Positions 49,520 through 59,655 of a stretch of 64,000 nt of DNA are shown one piece after another. The DNA comes from Gordonia sp. KTR9 (GTDB lineage Bacteria > Actinomycetota > Actinomycetes > Mycobacteriales > Mycobacteriaceae), in assembly GCF_000143885.2 (NCBI RefSeq), contig NC_018581.1, forward strand, positions 3,472,001-3,536,000. The letters run 5' to 3'. Made by a program: the position numbers and the translations under genes. Under the pieces are notes generated by a model. The model did no database searches and was not told where the DNA came from. It saw only the letters and a list, made by a program, of their open reading frames with translations. The stretch's first letter is position 1. Each line of letters starts with the position of its first letter.

Positions 49520-51019
49520 ATGCACCGGCTACCTCCCCGAAGTTCCGGTCTGTCCCAGATCACCCGCGGGATGGGCACTCTCGACGCCGAGATCTACGAT
49601 TCGATCGCCCGCTCCCCGAGCCCCCTGCTCGACGTGACGATGCCGGCACTCACGCGCGCCGCCGACCATTCCAAACTGTGGATGGCCGTCGCCGCCGGTC
49701 TGGCCGTGTCCGGGCGTCCGTCGCTGCAGCGCGGAGCCGCACGTGGGATGGTCTCGCTCGCCGTGACGAGCCTGGTGACCAATCAGGGCGCCAAGCGTGT
49801 GCGCCGACGGTCACGCCCCGCCCACGGCCTCATTCCGGTGCCACGACAGGGCAGTCGGCGTCCGACGTCGAACTCGCTGCCCTCGGGTCACTCGGCCAGC
49901 GCTGCGGCGTTCGCGGTCGGGGTGGGCGTGGAGAATCCGCCGGCGGGCCTGCTGCTGTCCGCCCTGGCGGGGCTCGTCGGGTTGTCCCGCGTGGCGACCG
50001 GAGCCCACTACCCCGGTGACGTGGTCGCCGGGCTCGGCATCGGGGCCGCGATCGCGACCATCGGCGCGCGCGTCATTCCGCCCATCACCGAGCCGTCGCT
50101 GTCCCTGGCCGCCCCGTCCGTCGTCGACGTGGACCGCAACCCGGACGGGGCAGGTCTGGTCGTCGTCGTCAATCCGGGTTCCGCGGATGGCCGCGGGCGA
50201 CGTGTCGTCGAGACGATCCGCGGCCGGCTACCGGCCGCCGAGATCGTCGAGCTCGACGAGACCGACGACATGGCAGCCGTTTTCGCCGAAGTCGCGACCC
50301 GCGCGACGATCCTCGGGGTGGCCGGTGGCGACGGTACCGCGGCGTGCGCGGCCGGGCCGGCACTCGCCGCCGACATCCCCCTCGCCGTCTTCCCCGCCGG
50401 CACCTTCAACCACTTCGCCCGCGACATCGGGTGCGGGACGGTGGACGCCACCATCGAGGCCATCCGCGCGGGGTCGGCGTCCCGGGTCGACGCTATGTGG
50501 CTCAATGATTCCCGACTGATCCTCAACACCGCGAGCATCGGCGCTCACCCCGATTTCGTCCGGGTACGCCGGCGTCTGCAGCGGCGGATCAGCCGTCCGC
50601 TCGCGACCGCTGCCGCGGTGTTGCACGTCCTCCGCAAAGATCCCCATGTGCGCATCGAGGTGGAAGGCCGTGTGCTCGACGCGTCGCTCTTCCTCGTCGG
50701 CAACTCGATCTATCAGCCCACCGGATTCCTGCCGTCCCGCCGTGTCCGGCTCGACGACGGACTCCTCGACGTGCGCATCCTCGAGACCAGCCATCGCTGG
50801 GCGACCCTGCGGCTGCTCGGCTCGCTGGCCGTCGGACGCCTCGAACGCTCACGTCTCTACCACGAGATGCAGGTGCCCGAGTTCCGGTTCACCGCGGTAG
50901 ACGGTCCCGTCGCGGTCTCGCACGACGGGGAGGTCGAGGATTCGTACTCCCACGCCGACTTCCGCGTGGACTATCGCGCCCTCAAGGTGTTCCGGCCCGC
51001 CGCCCGCCGGCGGTCCTGA
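49520..51019 (+). CDS. Bifunctional PAP2 phosphatase / diacylglycerol-kinase-family protein
   Basis: A two-domain lipid enzyme. Residues about 20-190 form a PAP2 phosphatase with all three motifs: K-x6-RP (KRVRRRSRP), PSGH (SLPSGHSA) and SR-x5-H-x3-D (SRVATGAHYPGD). Residues about 210-499 form a DAGK/sphingosine-kinase-like domain with VNPGSADGRG, the GGDGT nucleotide motif and GTFNHFARDIG. The two activities run opposite ways on phosphatidate or lipid phosphates. The ATG at 49520 is used; GTG at 49511 is an alternative. It sits between qcrB and ctaF and has its own terminators on both sides. Confidence 0.88.
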   Translation: MHRLPPRSSGLSQITRGMGTLDAEIYDSIARSPSPLLDVTMPALTRAADHSKLWMAVAAGLAVSGRPSLQRGAARGMVSLAVTSLVTNQGAKRVRRRSRPAHGLIPVPRQGSRRPTSNSLPSGHSASAAAFAVGVGVENPPAGLLLSALAGLVGLSRVATGAHYPGDVVAGLGIGAAIATIGARVIPPITEPSLSLAAPSVVDVDRNPDGAGLVVVVNPGSADGRGRRVVETIRGRLPAAEIVELDETDDMAAVFAEVATRATILGVAGGDGTAACAAGPALAADIPLAVFPAGTFNHFARDIGCGTVDATIEAIRAGSASRVDAMWLNDSRLILNTASIGAHPDFVRVRRRLQRRISRPLATAAAVLHVLRKDPHVRIEVEGRVLDASLFLVGNSIYQPTGFLPSRRVRLDDGLLDVRILETSHRWATLRLLGSLAVGRLERSRLYHEMQVPEFRFTAVDGPVAVSHDGEVEDSYSHADFRVDYRALKVFRPAARRRS

Positions 51020-51049
51020 CCCGAGCGACACGCCCCGACTGCAGGACAC

Positions 51050-51085
51050 CGAAGCGCCCCACCGGATCACCGGTGGGGCGCTTCG
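51050..51085. terminator. Bidirectional terminator between the PAP2/DAGK gene and ctaF
   Basis: A perfect 16-bp stem, CGAAGCGCCCCACCGG with its complement, has a 4-base loop ATCA and lies between two convergent genes. Confidence 0.85.
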
Positions 51086-51117
51086 TCTCGGTTCGTGATC
51101 GCGCGGTGCGCGTGGGC

Positions 51118-51534
51118 TCAGTGCTTCTCGGGGCCGACGTGGTACTCGAAGACGAGTCCCGCCGCCGTACCCATGATCACCACCGCGGCGAAGATCGCCA
51201 GCCAGAAGTTGCCGGTGGCGAAGCCGACCGCGAAGGTCGAGGCGCCGAGCGCGATCAGGATCGGCCACCAGGAGTGCGGGCTGAAGAAGCCCAGCTCGCC
51301 TGCACCGTCCTCGATCTCGGCATCTTCGTAGTCCTCCGGGCGGATCTCGACGCGCCGCGCGACGAACCTGAAGAACGTGCCGGCGATGAGCGTCAGGCCC
51401 GCCGCGAAGAACAGGCCGACGACGCCGACCCACTCGATGCCCTTGCTGGTGAAAGCGGTGAACAGGGTGTACGCGACGCCCGTCAGAAAGAAGAAGGCGG
51501 TCAGCATCTCGAAGAGGCGTGCCTCGATCTTCAT
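51118..51534 (-). CDS. ctaF: Cytochrome c oxidase subunit IV (CtaF)
   Basis: Small actinobacterial-type aa3 oxidase subunit of 138 residues with four helices, starting [19 protein letters not shown]. The conserved [15 protein letters not shown] follows a short acidic loop. The start is two bases after the ctaC stop, so the two oxidase genes form one transcript. Confidence 0.94.
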   Translation of the reverse strand: MKIEARLFEMLTAFFFLTGVAYTLFTAFTSKGIEWVGVVGLFFAAGLTLIAGTFFRFVARRVEIRPEDYEDAEIEDGAGELGFFSPHSWWPILIALGASTFAVGFATGNFWLAIFAAVVIMGTAAGLVFEYHVGPEKH

Positions 51535-51536
51535 CG

Positions 51537-52634
51537 TCAGCTCACTTTCTTGGTGCAGTTGGCGAGGGTCGGGTTGTCCCGGTCACCGGTCGCGCCGACG
51601 CTGCCGTCGGTGGCGCGGCGGGTGTCGAACGGCACCGTGGTCACCGCTTCGGGCGCCTGGCAGATCGCGGCGAGCGCTTCCGCGTTGGTGGCACCGGGGT
51701 TCGACTCACGGAAACGGATGTAGCTGTCGAAGTCCTCCGGGGACACCGCGCGGACCTCGAAGTTCATCATCGAGTGGTACGTGCCGCACATCTCCGCACA
51801 GCGGCCGACGAAGGCTCCGGTCCGGTCGATCGACTTGATCTGGAAGACCGGGTCGGTCGCGTTCTGCTCCGGGAACGGGAAGACGTCGCGCTTGAACAGG
51901 AACTCCGGCACCCAGAACGAGTGGATGACGTCGGCCGAGGCGATGTTGAACTCGATGCGCTTGCCGGTCGGGAGCACCAGCACGGGGATCTCCGACGACG
52001 AGCCGACCGTCTCGATCTTGTCGAACTTGAGGTAGTCGCGGATGTCGTCGTCACGACCGCCGGCCGGACCGGGAAGCTCGCCGTGCTCCCCACCCTCGTC
52101 GCTGCCGGCGTGCTCGGTCTCGGCACCGCTACCGGTCTGGGCCTGGACCTCGAACGGGTTGCCGTTCTGCTCGAAGCCGTTGTAGGTGGTGCCGTCGGAG
52201 AACTCGACCTGGTTGTAACCGAACTTCCAGTTCCACTGGAATGCGGTCACGTCGACGACGACCTTCGAGTCGTCGTTCTTGCTCTCGACGTTGTTCTGCA
52301 CGATGACCGTGAAGTAGAAGAGCACGGCGATGATCACGAACGGGATCGCCGTGTAGGTGAGCTCCAGCGGCACGTTGTACGCGGTCTGGCGCGGGAACAC
52401 GCCCTTCTTCGCGTCGTTCGCACGGTGGAACGTGATCGTCCAGAAGATCAGCGCCCACACCAGGATGCCCATGACCAGCGCCGCGATGACCGACCAGGTC
52501 CACAGGTCGACCATCTCTTTGCCATCGGGCGTGACGCCCTCGGGCCAACCGAAACGCATCGCCTCACTGGCGTCGCAACCCGACATCAGCAGTGCGCCGA
52601 GGCCGAGAGTGGCGACGAATCCCAGTCGCTTCAT
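51537..52634 (-). CDS. ctaC: Cytochrome c oxidase subunit II (CtaC)
   Basis: Copper A-bearing subunit II. It shows a lipoprotein-type signal with lipobox LMSGC (Cys20 from the ATG at 52634), two transmembrane helices, and the QWNWKFGY aromatic motif. The CuA ligands lie in [13 protein letters not shown] and [14 protein letters not shown]. An acidic Gly/Glu/His-rich insertion ([19 protein letters not shown]) interrupts the cupredoxin domain, as in other actinobacterial CtaC. An in-frame GTG at 52694 would lengthen the N-terminus by 20 residues. Subunit I (ctaD) is not in the window. Confidence 0.94.
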   Translation of the reverse strand: MKRLGFVATLGLGALLMSGCDASEAMRFGWPEGVTPDGKEMVDLWTWSVIAALVMGILVWALIFWTITFHRANDAKKGVFPRQTAYNVPLELTYTAIPFVIIAVLFYFTVIVQNNVESKNDDSKVVVDVTAFQWNWKFGYNQVEFSDGTTYNGFEQNGNPFEVQAQTGSGAETEHAGSDEGGEHGELPGPAGGRDDDIRDYLKFDKIETVGSSSEIPVLVLPTGKRIEFNIASADVIHSFWVPEFLFKRDVFPFPEQNATDPVFQIKSIDRTGAFVGRCAEMCGTYHSMMNFEVRAVSPEDFDSYIRFRESNPGATNAEALAAICQAPEAVTTVPFDTRRATDGSVGATGDRDNPTLANCTKKVS

Positions 52635-53037
52635 CGTCCGCGACGCTGATGAGACACGCCTCGCTCGGGGCCGTCCACCGTGTGCCAATTTCACGCCTTC
52701 CTGCTCGCTCACCGGCGCCCTTGCGCCGAGGTGAGTGCATGCCACATGACCTGCACGGGGCAAGGTCTTGCCGTCAACACACAGCAATTCTTGCACCTAG
52801 TACTACGCAGCGTAGACCAACCCGGGGACGGTGACGGAATCGGGGCGCGATCCGGTCGTGTCCTCTCGGAATCCATCCCGCACCGCTGTCGGCGACGCGC
52901 GAACGACGGCCCGGCCGCGCACTCGCCCCACCCCGCCACGTCGGCGCTCCACCGTGTGCTTCAGGCATACTCGGACGCGATCCGGCGCGGGGTGGAGAAC
53001 CTGCTGTGGACCGGCAACTGAACGGAGAGAACGAGAC
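52635..53037. other. Divergent intergenic region ctaC / asnB
   Basis: About 400 bp (343 if ctaC starts at 52694). A palindrome CTACGCAGCGTAG lies at 52803-52815 within a slightly larger dyad. No gene was found on either strand that looks real; the open frames here are upstream extensions of ctaC and asnB. Confidence 0.65.
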
Positions 53038-54963
53038 GTGTGTGGTCTGCTCGGCCTGCTGACATCCGACGGAACGGCCGCCGAGGTCGTCGAACCGGTG
53101 GCGGTGGCCTCGCACTGCATGCGGCATCGCGGACCCGACGAACCCGGCACCTGGCACGACGACGACATCGTGTTCGGGTTCAACCGCCTTTCGATCATCG
53201 ACATCGAACACTCGCATCAGCCACTCCGCTGGGGTCCGCCCGAGAATCCGGATCGGTACGCGCTCGTGTTCAACGGCGAGATCTACAACTACCTCGAGAT
53301 CCGTGCGGAACTCGCCAGGGACGAGGGCGCGCTGTTCCGCACCGAGGGCGACAGCGAGGCGATCGTCGCCGCCTTCCATCACTGGGGACCCGACGCGGTC
53401 CGGCGGCTGCGCGGGATGTTCGCGTTCGCGATCTGGGACACCGAGAACCGGTCGCTGTTCCTCGCGCGTGACCCGTTCGGCATCAAGCCCCTGTTCGTGG
53501 CGTCCGGTCCCGGCGGGCTGATCTTCGGCAGCGAGAAGAAGAGCCTGCTCGAACTGATCGAGCGCGTCGGATTGTCGTCGGAGCTCGATCCCCGCGCGAT
53601 CGAGCACTACACGGTGCTGCAGTACGTCCCGGAGCCCGAGACCATCCATGCCTCGATCCGGCGACTGGAGTCGGGCTGTCACGCCACCGCGACGCCGGGC
53701 AGTCCCCTGTCGATCCGGCGGTACTTCACTCCCCAGTTCGGTGTCCGACCCGTCACCGACGCCACCCGGCAGAAGCGCTACGACGAGATCGCCGACGTGC
53801 TCGCCGACTCCGTCGCCAAGCACATGCGGGCCGACGTCACAGTCGGGTCGTTCCTGTCCGGCGGCATCGACTCGACAGCCATCGCCGCGCTAGCGATCCG
53901 GCACAACCCGGACCTCATCACCTTCACCACCGGCTTCGAGCGCGAGGGCTACTCGGAGGTCGACGTCGCGGCCGAGTCCGCGGAGGCGATCGGCGCGCGG
54001 CATGTCGTGAAGGTCGTCGGGCCGTCGGAGTTCATCGAGGCGATCCCCTCGATCGTCTGGTACCTCGACGACCCGGTCGCCGATCCCGCACTCGTCCCGC
54101 TCTACTTCGTGGCGGCCGAGGCCCGTAAGCATGTGAAGGTCGTGCTGTCCGGTGAGGGCGCCGACGAGCTCTTCGGCGGGTACACGATCTACAAGGAACC
54201 GCTGTCGCTCGCGGCCTTCGACCGGTTGCCCCGACCCCTGCGCCGGGCGGCCGGCAAGATCTCCGACCGCATCCCCGAGGGAACCCGCGGTAAGAGCCTG
54301 CTGCACCGCGGGTCACTCACGCTCGAGGAGCGGTACTACGGCAACGCCCGCAGCTTCGACGACGCGCGGCTTCGCGCGGTGCTCCGCGATTACCGTCCGG
54401 AGTGGACCCACACCGACGTCACCGCCCCGATTTACGCGATGAGTGAGGGATGGGATCCGGTGGCGCGCATGCAGCATCTGGATCTGTTCACCTGGCTGCG
54501 TGGCGACATCCTGGTCAAGGCGGACAAGATCACGATGGCCAACTCGCTCGAGTTGCGCGTGCCGTTCCTCGATCCGGAGGTCTTCGCGATCGCCGAAGGT
54601 CTCCCCCACGACCAGAAGATCTCGCACGGCACCACGAAATACGCGTTGCGCAAGGCGCTGGAGCAGATCGTCCCGGCGCACGTCCTCCACCGCAAGAAGC
54701 TCGGCTTCCCGGTGCCGATCCGGCACTGGCTGGCCGGGACGGAGATGTTCGACTGGGCGCACGACACCATCACGCACTCGCAGACCGATCACATCTTCGC
54801 CAAGGACGCGGTGATCGCGATGCTCAACGAGCACCGAGAAGGCGTGGTGGACAACAGCCGTCGTCTCTGGACTGTCCTGATGTTCATGGTCTGGCACGGC
54901 ATCTTCGTCGAGGGCACCATCGTTCCGGAGATCATCGACCACACCTACCCGGTGCGCGTCTAG
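53038..54963 (+). CDS. asnB: Asparagine synthase, glutamine-hydrolysing (AsnB)
   Basis: ATP-dependent asparagine synthetase or amidotransferase of 641 residues. The N-terminal Ntn glutaminase uses Cys2 directly after the GTG start (V-CGLLGLL), with HRGPDEPGTW, FNGEIYN and the EGDSEAIVAAF region. The synthase domain has the PP-loop FLSGGIDSTAIA and SGEGADELFGGY. The Cys2 requirement fixes the start at 53038, with GGAG upstream. It is equivalent to Rv2201. In mycolata this enzyme can also amidate cell-wall precursors, and that role is not excluded. Confidence 0.95.
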   Translation: MCGLLGLLTSDGTAAEVVEPVAVASHCMRHRGPDEPGTWHDDDIVFGFNRLSIIDIEHSHQPLRWGPPENPDRYALVFNGEIYNYLEIRAELARDEGALFRTEGDSEAIVAAFHHWGPDAVRRLRGMFAFAIWDTENRSLFLARDPFGIKPLFVASGPGGLIFGSEKKSLLELIERVGLSSELDPRAIEHYTVLQYVPEPETIHASIRRLESGCHATATPGSPLSIRRYFTPQFGVRPVTDATRQKRYDEIADVLADSVAKHMRADVTVGSFLSGGIDSTAIAALAIRHNPDLITFTTGFEREGYSEVDVAAESAEAIGARHVVKVVGPSEFIEAIPSIVWYLDDPVADPALVPLYFVAAEARKHVKVVLSGEGADELFGGYTIYKEPLSLAAFDRLPRPLRRAAGKISDRIPEGTRGKSLLHRGSLTLEERYYGNARSFDDARLRAVLRDYRPEWTHTDVTAPIYAMSEGWDPVARMQHLDLFTWLRGDILVKADKITMANSLELRVPFLDPEVFAIAEGLPHDQKISHGTTKYALRKALEQIVPAHVLHRKKLGFPVPIRHWLAGTEMFDWAHDTITHSQTDHIFAKDAVIAMLNEHREGVVDNSRRLWTVLMFMVWHGIFVEGTIVPEIIDHTYPVRV

Positions 54964-55319
54964 CACCACCCTGCGCCGACAGCTCGTCCCGGTCTCGCAG
55001 CTGCACCGAAACCACATACCCAGATCGCGGATGCGCGCGGCGGCCTCGACGCCCCGGTCTCGCGGGCTGGCGGTTCGCCCGCATCGGGCCGGTCGGGCCC
55101 GGTCCGCCGACGAGATCCGTCCGCGCCCTCATTTCACCGTCAGTGCTGTCATCCAGTCGGCAGCAACCGACGAAATCGGTTGTCAACAACTCGATTCGAC
55201 GTTGGTGACCGGACGGTCGGCGGAACGAGGAGAACACGGGCGAGGTCCGGGCCTCGCGCGCACGTACCGCATCGAGCCCACTTCCCGCTACGTTGTCGCC
55301 GAGGCCATGACTCGTTCGG
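54964..55319. other. Intergenic stretch at the left edge of the accessory islet
   Basis: 356 bp between asnB and the truncated monooxygenase. No gene, terminator with clear stem, repeat or recombination site was recognised. The sequence is slightly less GC-rich near 55140-55200. Short open frames here are random. Confidence 0.55.
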
Positions 55320-56186
55320 TCACCCCTTGTGCCGCGCCAGGCGACTGTCCAGTCCGTACAGGGCAGGGAGTCCGAGGTTCTCACGCATGGTCGGCCGCGC
55401 TTCGGCGGGAAACAGTCCCCGATCGCGCAAGACCGGTACTACATCGTCGACGAACGGTGCGAGACCATCGTGGAGGCTGTCGACCGTCACGATGAACCCG
55501 TCGACGGCACCGGCCTCGAACCACTCCTGCAGGAGGTCTGCTGCGTCTGCTGCGGTGCCCACCGAACCGGGATAGGGATCGACGAGACCGCGGGCGATCA
55601 TGTCCCGTGGTGACCATCCGTTCTTCGCGAGATCGAGAGCATCGGACGACCGGGGGTCCATCGGGTGCGGTCGTGCCGCCGACAGTTGCCGGCTGGTGAG
55701 TGGGTCATCGGATCTCGTCGGATCCAGATCGAGCCCGAGGAGTGCGCCCAGAAGGGCCACCCGCTCACTCGCGTCGACCTTGTCATCGAGCGCCCGACGC
55801 CGGTCGAGGGCTTCGCGGACGGATTCTCCCAGGGAGAAGCTGGCGAAGGCCACGAACTTGACATCGTCCGCGTCACGACCGGCCTCGACGGCCGCCCGAC
55901 GGGTCATCTCGCGCTGGGCGCGACTGTCCTCGATCGTCAGAGGCATTCCGACCACGACGTCGGCGTACATCCCCGCCACCTGCAGTCCGTAGCCAGAACC
56001 GCCGGCCTGGAATATTACAGGCTGACCCTGTTCCGACGGCGGGATCGGCAGCGGCCCCCGCGAACCGACGTGCTGCCCCTGTAGATTGACGGCCTTCACA
56101 TGAGCCGAATCCGCGAAAACGCCGGACTGGTCAGGTTCCCCGGCCTCGTATCCCCAGCTGCCCCACAGTGCCTGGACGATCTGCAT
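55320..56186 (-). pseudogene. 5'-truncated NtaA/DmoA-type flavin-dependent monooxygenase
   Basis: A luciferase-like FMNH2-dependent monooxygenase of the NtaA/SnaA/DmoA group, of which only the C-terminal two thirds remain. The frame starts at MQIVQALWGSWGYEA, which in intact members follows about 150 residues of barrel sequence. HVGSRGPLPIPPSEQGQPVIFQAGGS is visible in pieces. An in-frame TGA at 56222-56220, 12 codons upstream, rules out extension. Intact relatives are about 430-460 residues, against 288 here. Its position in a small islet absent from the M. tuberculosis order suggests an acquired gene that has decayed. Confidence 0.75.
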
Positions 56187-56462
56187 GACCTCAACTGTCA
56201 GTAGCCGGCGCCCCTCGTCTCATGTGTCGACTGGATCATGGGCCGTCGACGCTGACGGTCTGGTTTATCATGAGGATTAGAGGTACGCGACTCTCAGACT
56301 CTCCCAGCACCGCCTGAGATCGAACCCCGACGCCCGGAACACGGGCGACAGCATGACCATCACAGCCAGCGCAGCGATTGCCCGGGTCTCGTCCAGGTAG
56401 CCCGCCTGCCGACCCGGCCAGGATGGCGCAATCGCTGCCGACTCGACTGATCAGAGGAACTC
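56187..56462. other. Gap between the truncated monooxygenase and the frameshifted dehydrogenase
   Basis: 276 bp with no MurF-, LLM- or transposase-like sequence. A locally AT-rich stretch near 56255-56285 (GGTTTATCATGAGGATTAG) could hold promoters for the divergent genes. Confidence 0.5.
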
Positions 56463-57444
56463 ATGCCTGCCACGCCGTCTGTCCTCGTCACCACCCCCAT
56501 ACCCGAGCCAGGGATGGGCATCCTGCGCGAGAATCTGCGCGTCACCGTCCTCGAAACTCCACCCGTTCACCGAGACTTGACCGAGCTCACGACGTCGGGA
56601 GAATTCGAACGTCGTCGTCTCACAGCTCGGCGATCGGTTCGACGAGGAGCTCCTCGAAGCGTCGCCGATCCGTGGAGTGTCGAACTACGCGGTGGGTTAC
56701 GACAACATCGATGTGGACGCGGCACGGCGTCATTCGATCGTCGTGGCCAACACGCCCGGCGTGCTGACCGACGCGACCGCGGATGTTGCACTGCTTCTGA
56801 TGCTGTCGACCGCGCGTCGGGTGATCGAGGCCGACGCGTTCGTGCGCGCGGGAAAATTCGACGGATGGAAACCCGAACTTCTTCTGGGAGTTGATTTTTC
56901 AGGACGCACATTGGGCCTGGCGGGATTCGGGAGAATCGCTCGGGCAACCGCGCGCCGAGCCTTGGGATTCGGTATGTCCGTTCTGTTCTGCCCCCGCCCA
57001 CCCGGCGACCGCGTGGTTACCGACGACGAGCTCGGTGAGTTCGCCGGCGTCGTCCAGCACGTCGATTGGCCGACACTGGTGGCGGAGTCGGACTTCTTGT
57101 CACTCCATGTCCCACTGTCGGAGAGCACGCACCATCTGGTCGACTCGACAGTTCTATCGGCAATGAAGACCTCAGCGATTCTGATCAACACCGCGCGCGG
57201 GCCCGTCGTCGACGAGACGGCACTGGTGACCGCGCTGAACGACGGAGTGATATCCGGTGCCGGTGTGGATGTCTATGAGAACGAACCAGCGCTGGCGCCA
57301 GGCCTGGCAGCCGCACCGAACACCGTCCTGCTTCCGCACGTGGGTAGCGCGACTATCGCCGTCCGATCCGAGATGGCCCGGATCTGCGCCCTGAACGCCG
57401 TGGAAATCGGGTACGGCCGCGAACCACTTCACCGAGTTGTGTGA
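56463..57444 (+). pseudogene. D-isomer-specific 2-hydroxyacid dehydrogenase, broken by a +1 frameshift
   Basis: Glyoxylate/hydroxypyruvate reductase-like NAD(P)-dependent dehydrogenase. The first 49 residues (MPATPSVLVTTPIPEPGMG onward) lie in one frame. From about 56610 the protein continues in another frame as VVVSQLGDRFDEELLEASPI, then YAVGYDNIDVDAA, GLAGFGRIARATA (NAD loop), NTARGPVVDE (Arg), VYENEP (Glu) and LLPHVGSAT (His). The break is at GAATTCGAACGTC (56601 onward), where removing one A restores GAA TTC GAC GTC and a continuous reading. The ATG has GAGGA upstream. It could be a real mutation or a sequencing error; everything else is intact. Confidence 0.85.
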
Positions 57445-57464
57445 TGTGATGCGCAACAAGGGCT

Positions 57465-57779
57465 TCAGTGCGCGAGCTTGAGACCGACGACTCCGCCCAC
57501 GATCATCAGCAGGAAGAACACCTTGAGCGCTGACACGGCTTGCTCACCGGTGGCCATGGCATAGACGACGGTCAGCACCGCACCGATGCCGACCCACACC
57601 GCGTAGGCGGTCCCGACCGGCAGGTCGCGCATCGCGTACGCCAGGCCGGCCATGCTGGCGACCAGCGCCGCGACGAACACGGCGGTCGGACCCAGCTTGC
57701 TGAAACCCTCCGACTTGCCCAGTGCGGTTGCCCAGACGGCTTCCAGGACACCGGACACGACCAGGATCAGCCACGACAT
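57465..57779 (-). CDS. gdx: Small multidrug resistance family transporter, Gdx/SugE type (guanidinium exporter)
   Basis: A 104-residue, four-helix SMR protein. The sequence MSWLILVVSGVLEAVWATAL with the key glutamate in helix 1, then KSEGFSKL, LPVGTAYAVWVGIGAVLT and GLKLAH, follows the Gdx/SugE subgroup rather than EmrE. Gdx proteins export guanidinium in exchange for protons as antiparallel dimers. The ATG at 57779 has GGAGGAGG upstream. The SD directly follows a guanidine-III riboswitch-like element, which supports the guanidinium assignment. It sits in the accessory islet next to adoK. Confidence 0.88.
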   Translation of the reverse strand: MSWLILVVSGVLEAVWATALGKSEGFSKLGPTAVFVAALVASMAGLAYAMRDLPVGTAYAVWVGIGAVLTVVYAMATGEQAVSALKVFFLLMIVGGVVGLKLAH

Positions 57780-57789
57780 GACGCCTCCT

Positions 57790-57834
57790 CCGGGCCGTCT
57801 TGTCGCGCACCGGGTACAGCACCCCTCGTCCGGG
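57790..57834 (-). promoter_or_regulatory. Guanidine-III (ykkC-III) riboswitch
   Basis: On the minus strand the leader reads CCCGGACGAGGGGTGCTG, TACCCGGTGCGC, GACAAGACGGCCCGG. This matches the ykkC-III core, with CCGGACGAGG at the 5' end, UACCCGGU in the middle and GACAAGACGGC at the 3' end, including the CCGG pairing and the pseudoknot strands. The Shine-Dalgarno sequence follows at once, so ligand-dependent control of translation is the likely mechanism. ykkC-III elements are mainly actinobacterial and precede SMR transporter genes. Confidence 0.88.
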
Positions 57835-57922
57835 AGCCCTCGATCGGGGCTCATCTCCAACGTCTCACGCCGGGCCGGGAGTGGCAACGTCAGACCGGTC
57901 ACCACCCCCCGGCGGACCGGGC

Positions 57923-58975
<1,053 letters not shown>

Positions 58976-59021
58976 CTACACAGACAGGTGTCCACGCTAC
59001 TCACCACCCGGCACACGACAA

Positions 59022-59048
59022 CGGCCGCACCCCCATGGGATGCGGCCG
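59022..59048 (-). terminator. Hairpin terminator downstream of the erpA-like gene
   Basis: An 8-bp perfect stem CGGCCGCA / TGCGGCCG has an inner CCC/GGG pairing. It lies 33 bp after the erpA-like stop and before adoK in the direction of transcription. Confidence 0.7.
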
Positions 59049-59080
59049 GTGCCGGAAAGCCTCTGACGCGAGTCGTCGCG

Positions 59081-59440
59081 TCAGTTGAACGAGTCGCCGC
59101 AGGCGCAACTGCCGGTGGCGTTCGGGTTGTCGATCGTGAAGCCCTGCTTCTCGATGGTGTCGACGAAGTCGATGGTGGCTCCCTGGACGTAGGGGGCGCT
59201 CATCCGGTCGACGGCAAGGGTGACCCCGCCGAAGTCGGTGGTGATGTCACCGTCGAGGGTGCGATCGTCGAAGAAGAGCTGGTAGCGCAGCCCCGCGCAA
59301 CCACCCGGCTGTACGGCGATACGCAGCGCGAGGTCGTCGCGGCCCTCTTGGTCGAGCAGCGCCTTGGCCTTGGACGCGGCAGCGTCGCTGAGGACGACGC
59401 CGGTGCTCGTGGCTGTGCTCGTTTCGTTCTGCACGGTCAT
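59081..59440 (-). CDS. erpA: HesB/IscA-family iron-sulfur cluster insertion protein (ErpA-like)
   Basis: A-type carrier of 119 residues, equivalent to Rv2204c. It has the three conserved cysteines: one in QPGGCAGLRYQL and two in the C-terminal SCACGDSF. LSDAAASKAKALL near the start is typical. The ATG at 59440 has AGGAG upstream. Such proteins deliver [Fe-S] clusters to apoproteins; the Rieske and other Fe-S proteins of the window are possible clients, by inference only. Confidence 0.93.
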   Translation of the reverse strand: MTVQNETSTATSTGVVLSDAAASKAKALLDQEGRDDLALRIAVQPGGCAGLRYQLFFDDRTLDGDITTDFGGVTLAVDRMSAPYVQGATIDFVDTIEKQGFTIDNPNATGSCACGDSFN

Positions 59441-59655
59441 GGATGCTCCTGTAAGTGGTGTGGTCCCGGTGCAATGTGGCCCGATGCCGTGGTGGGTTGC
59501 GCCCCGCACGTCGTTCGGGATTCACCCCGCTCGCCGGGAGGTCGACCGGTTGTGCCCGTGCGTACAACCGTACTCCTCCCCGTGGTATTCCCGTCCAGTC
59601 GGACGGGCGTTTCCGCAAGGTCCGCGCCGTGTGCTGGTCTCGCAGGAGCGCGAGG

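Noticed and set aside
54964-57922. Prophage or integrative element at the islet
   Set aside because: No integrase, transposase, tRNA or att-like repeat was found; only three genes, two broken.
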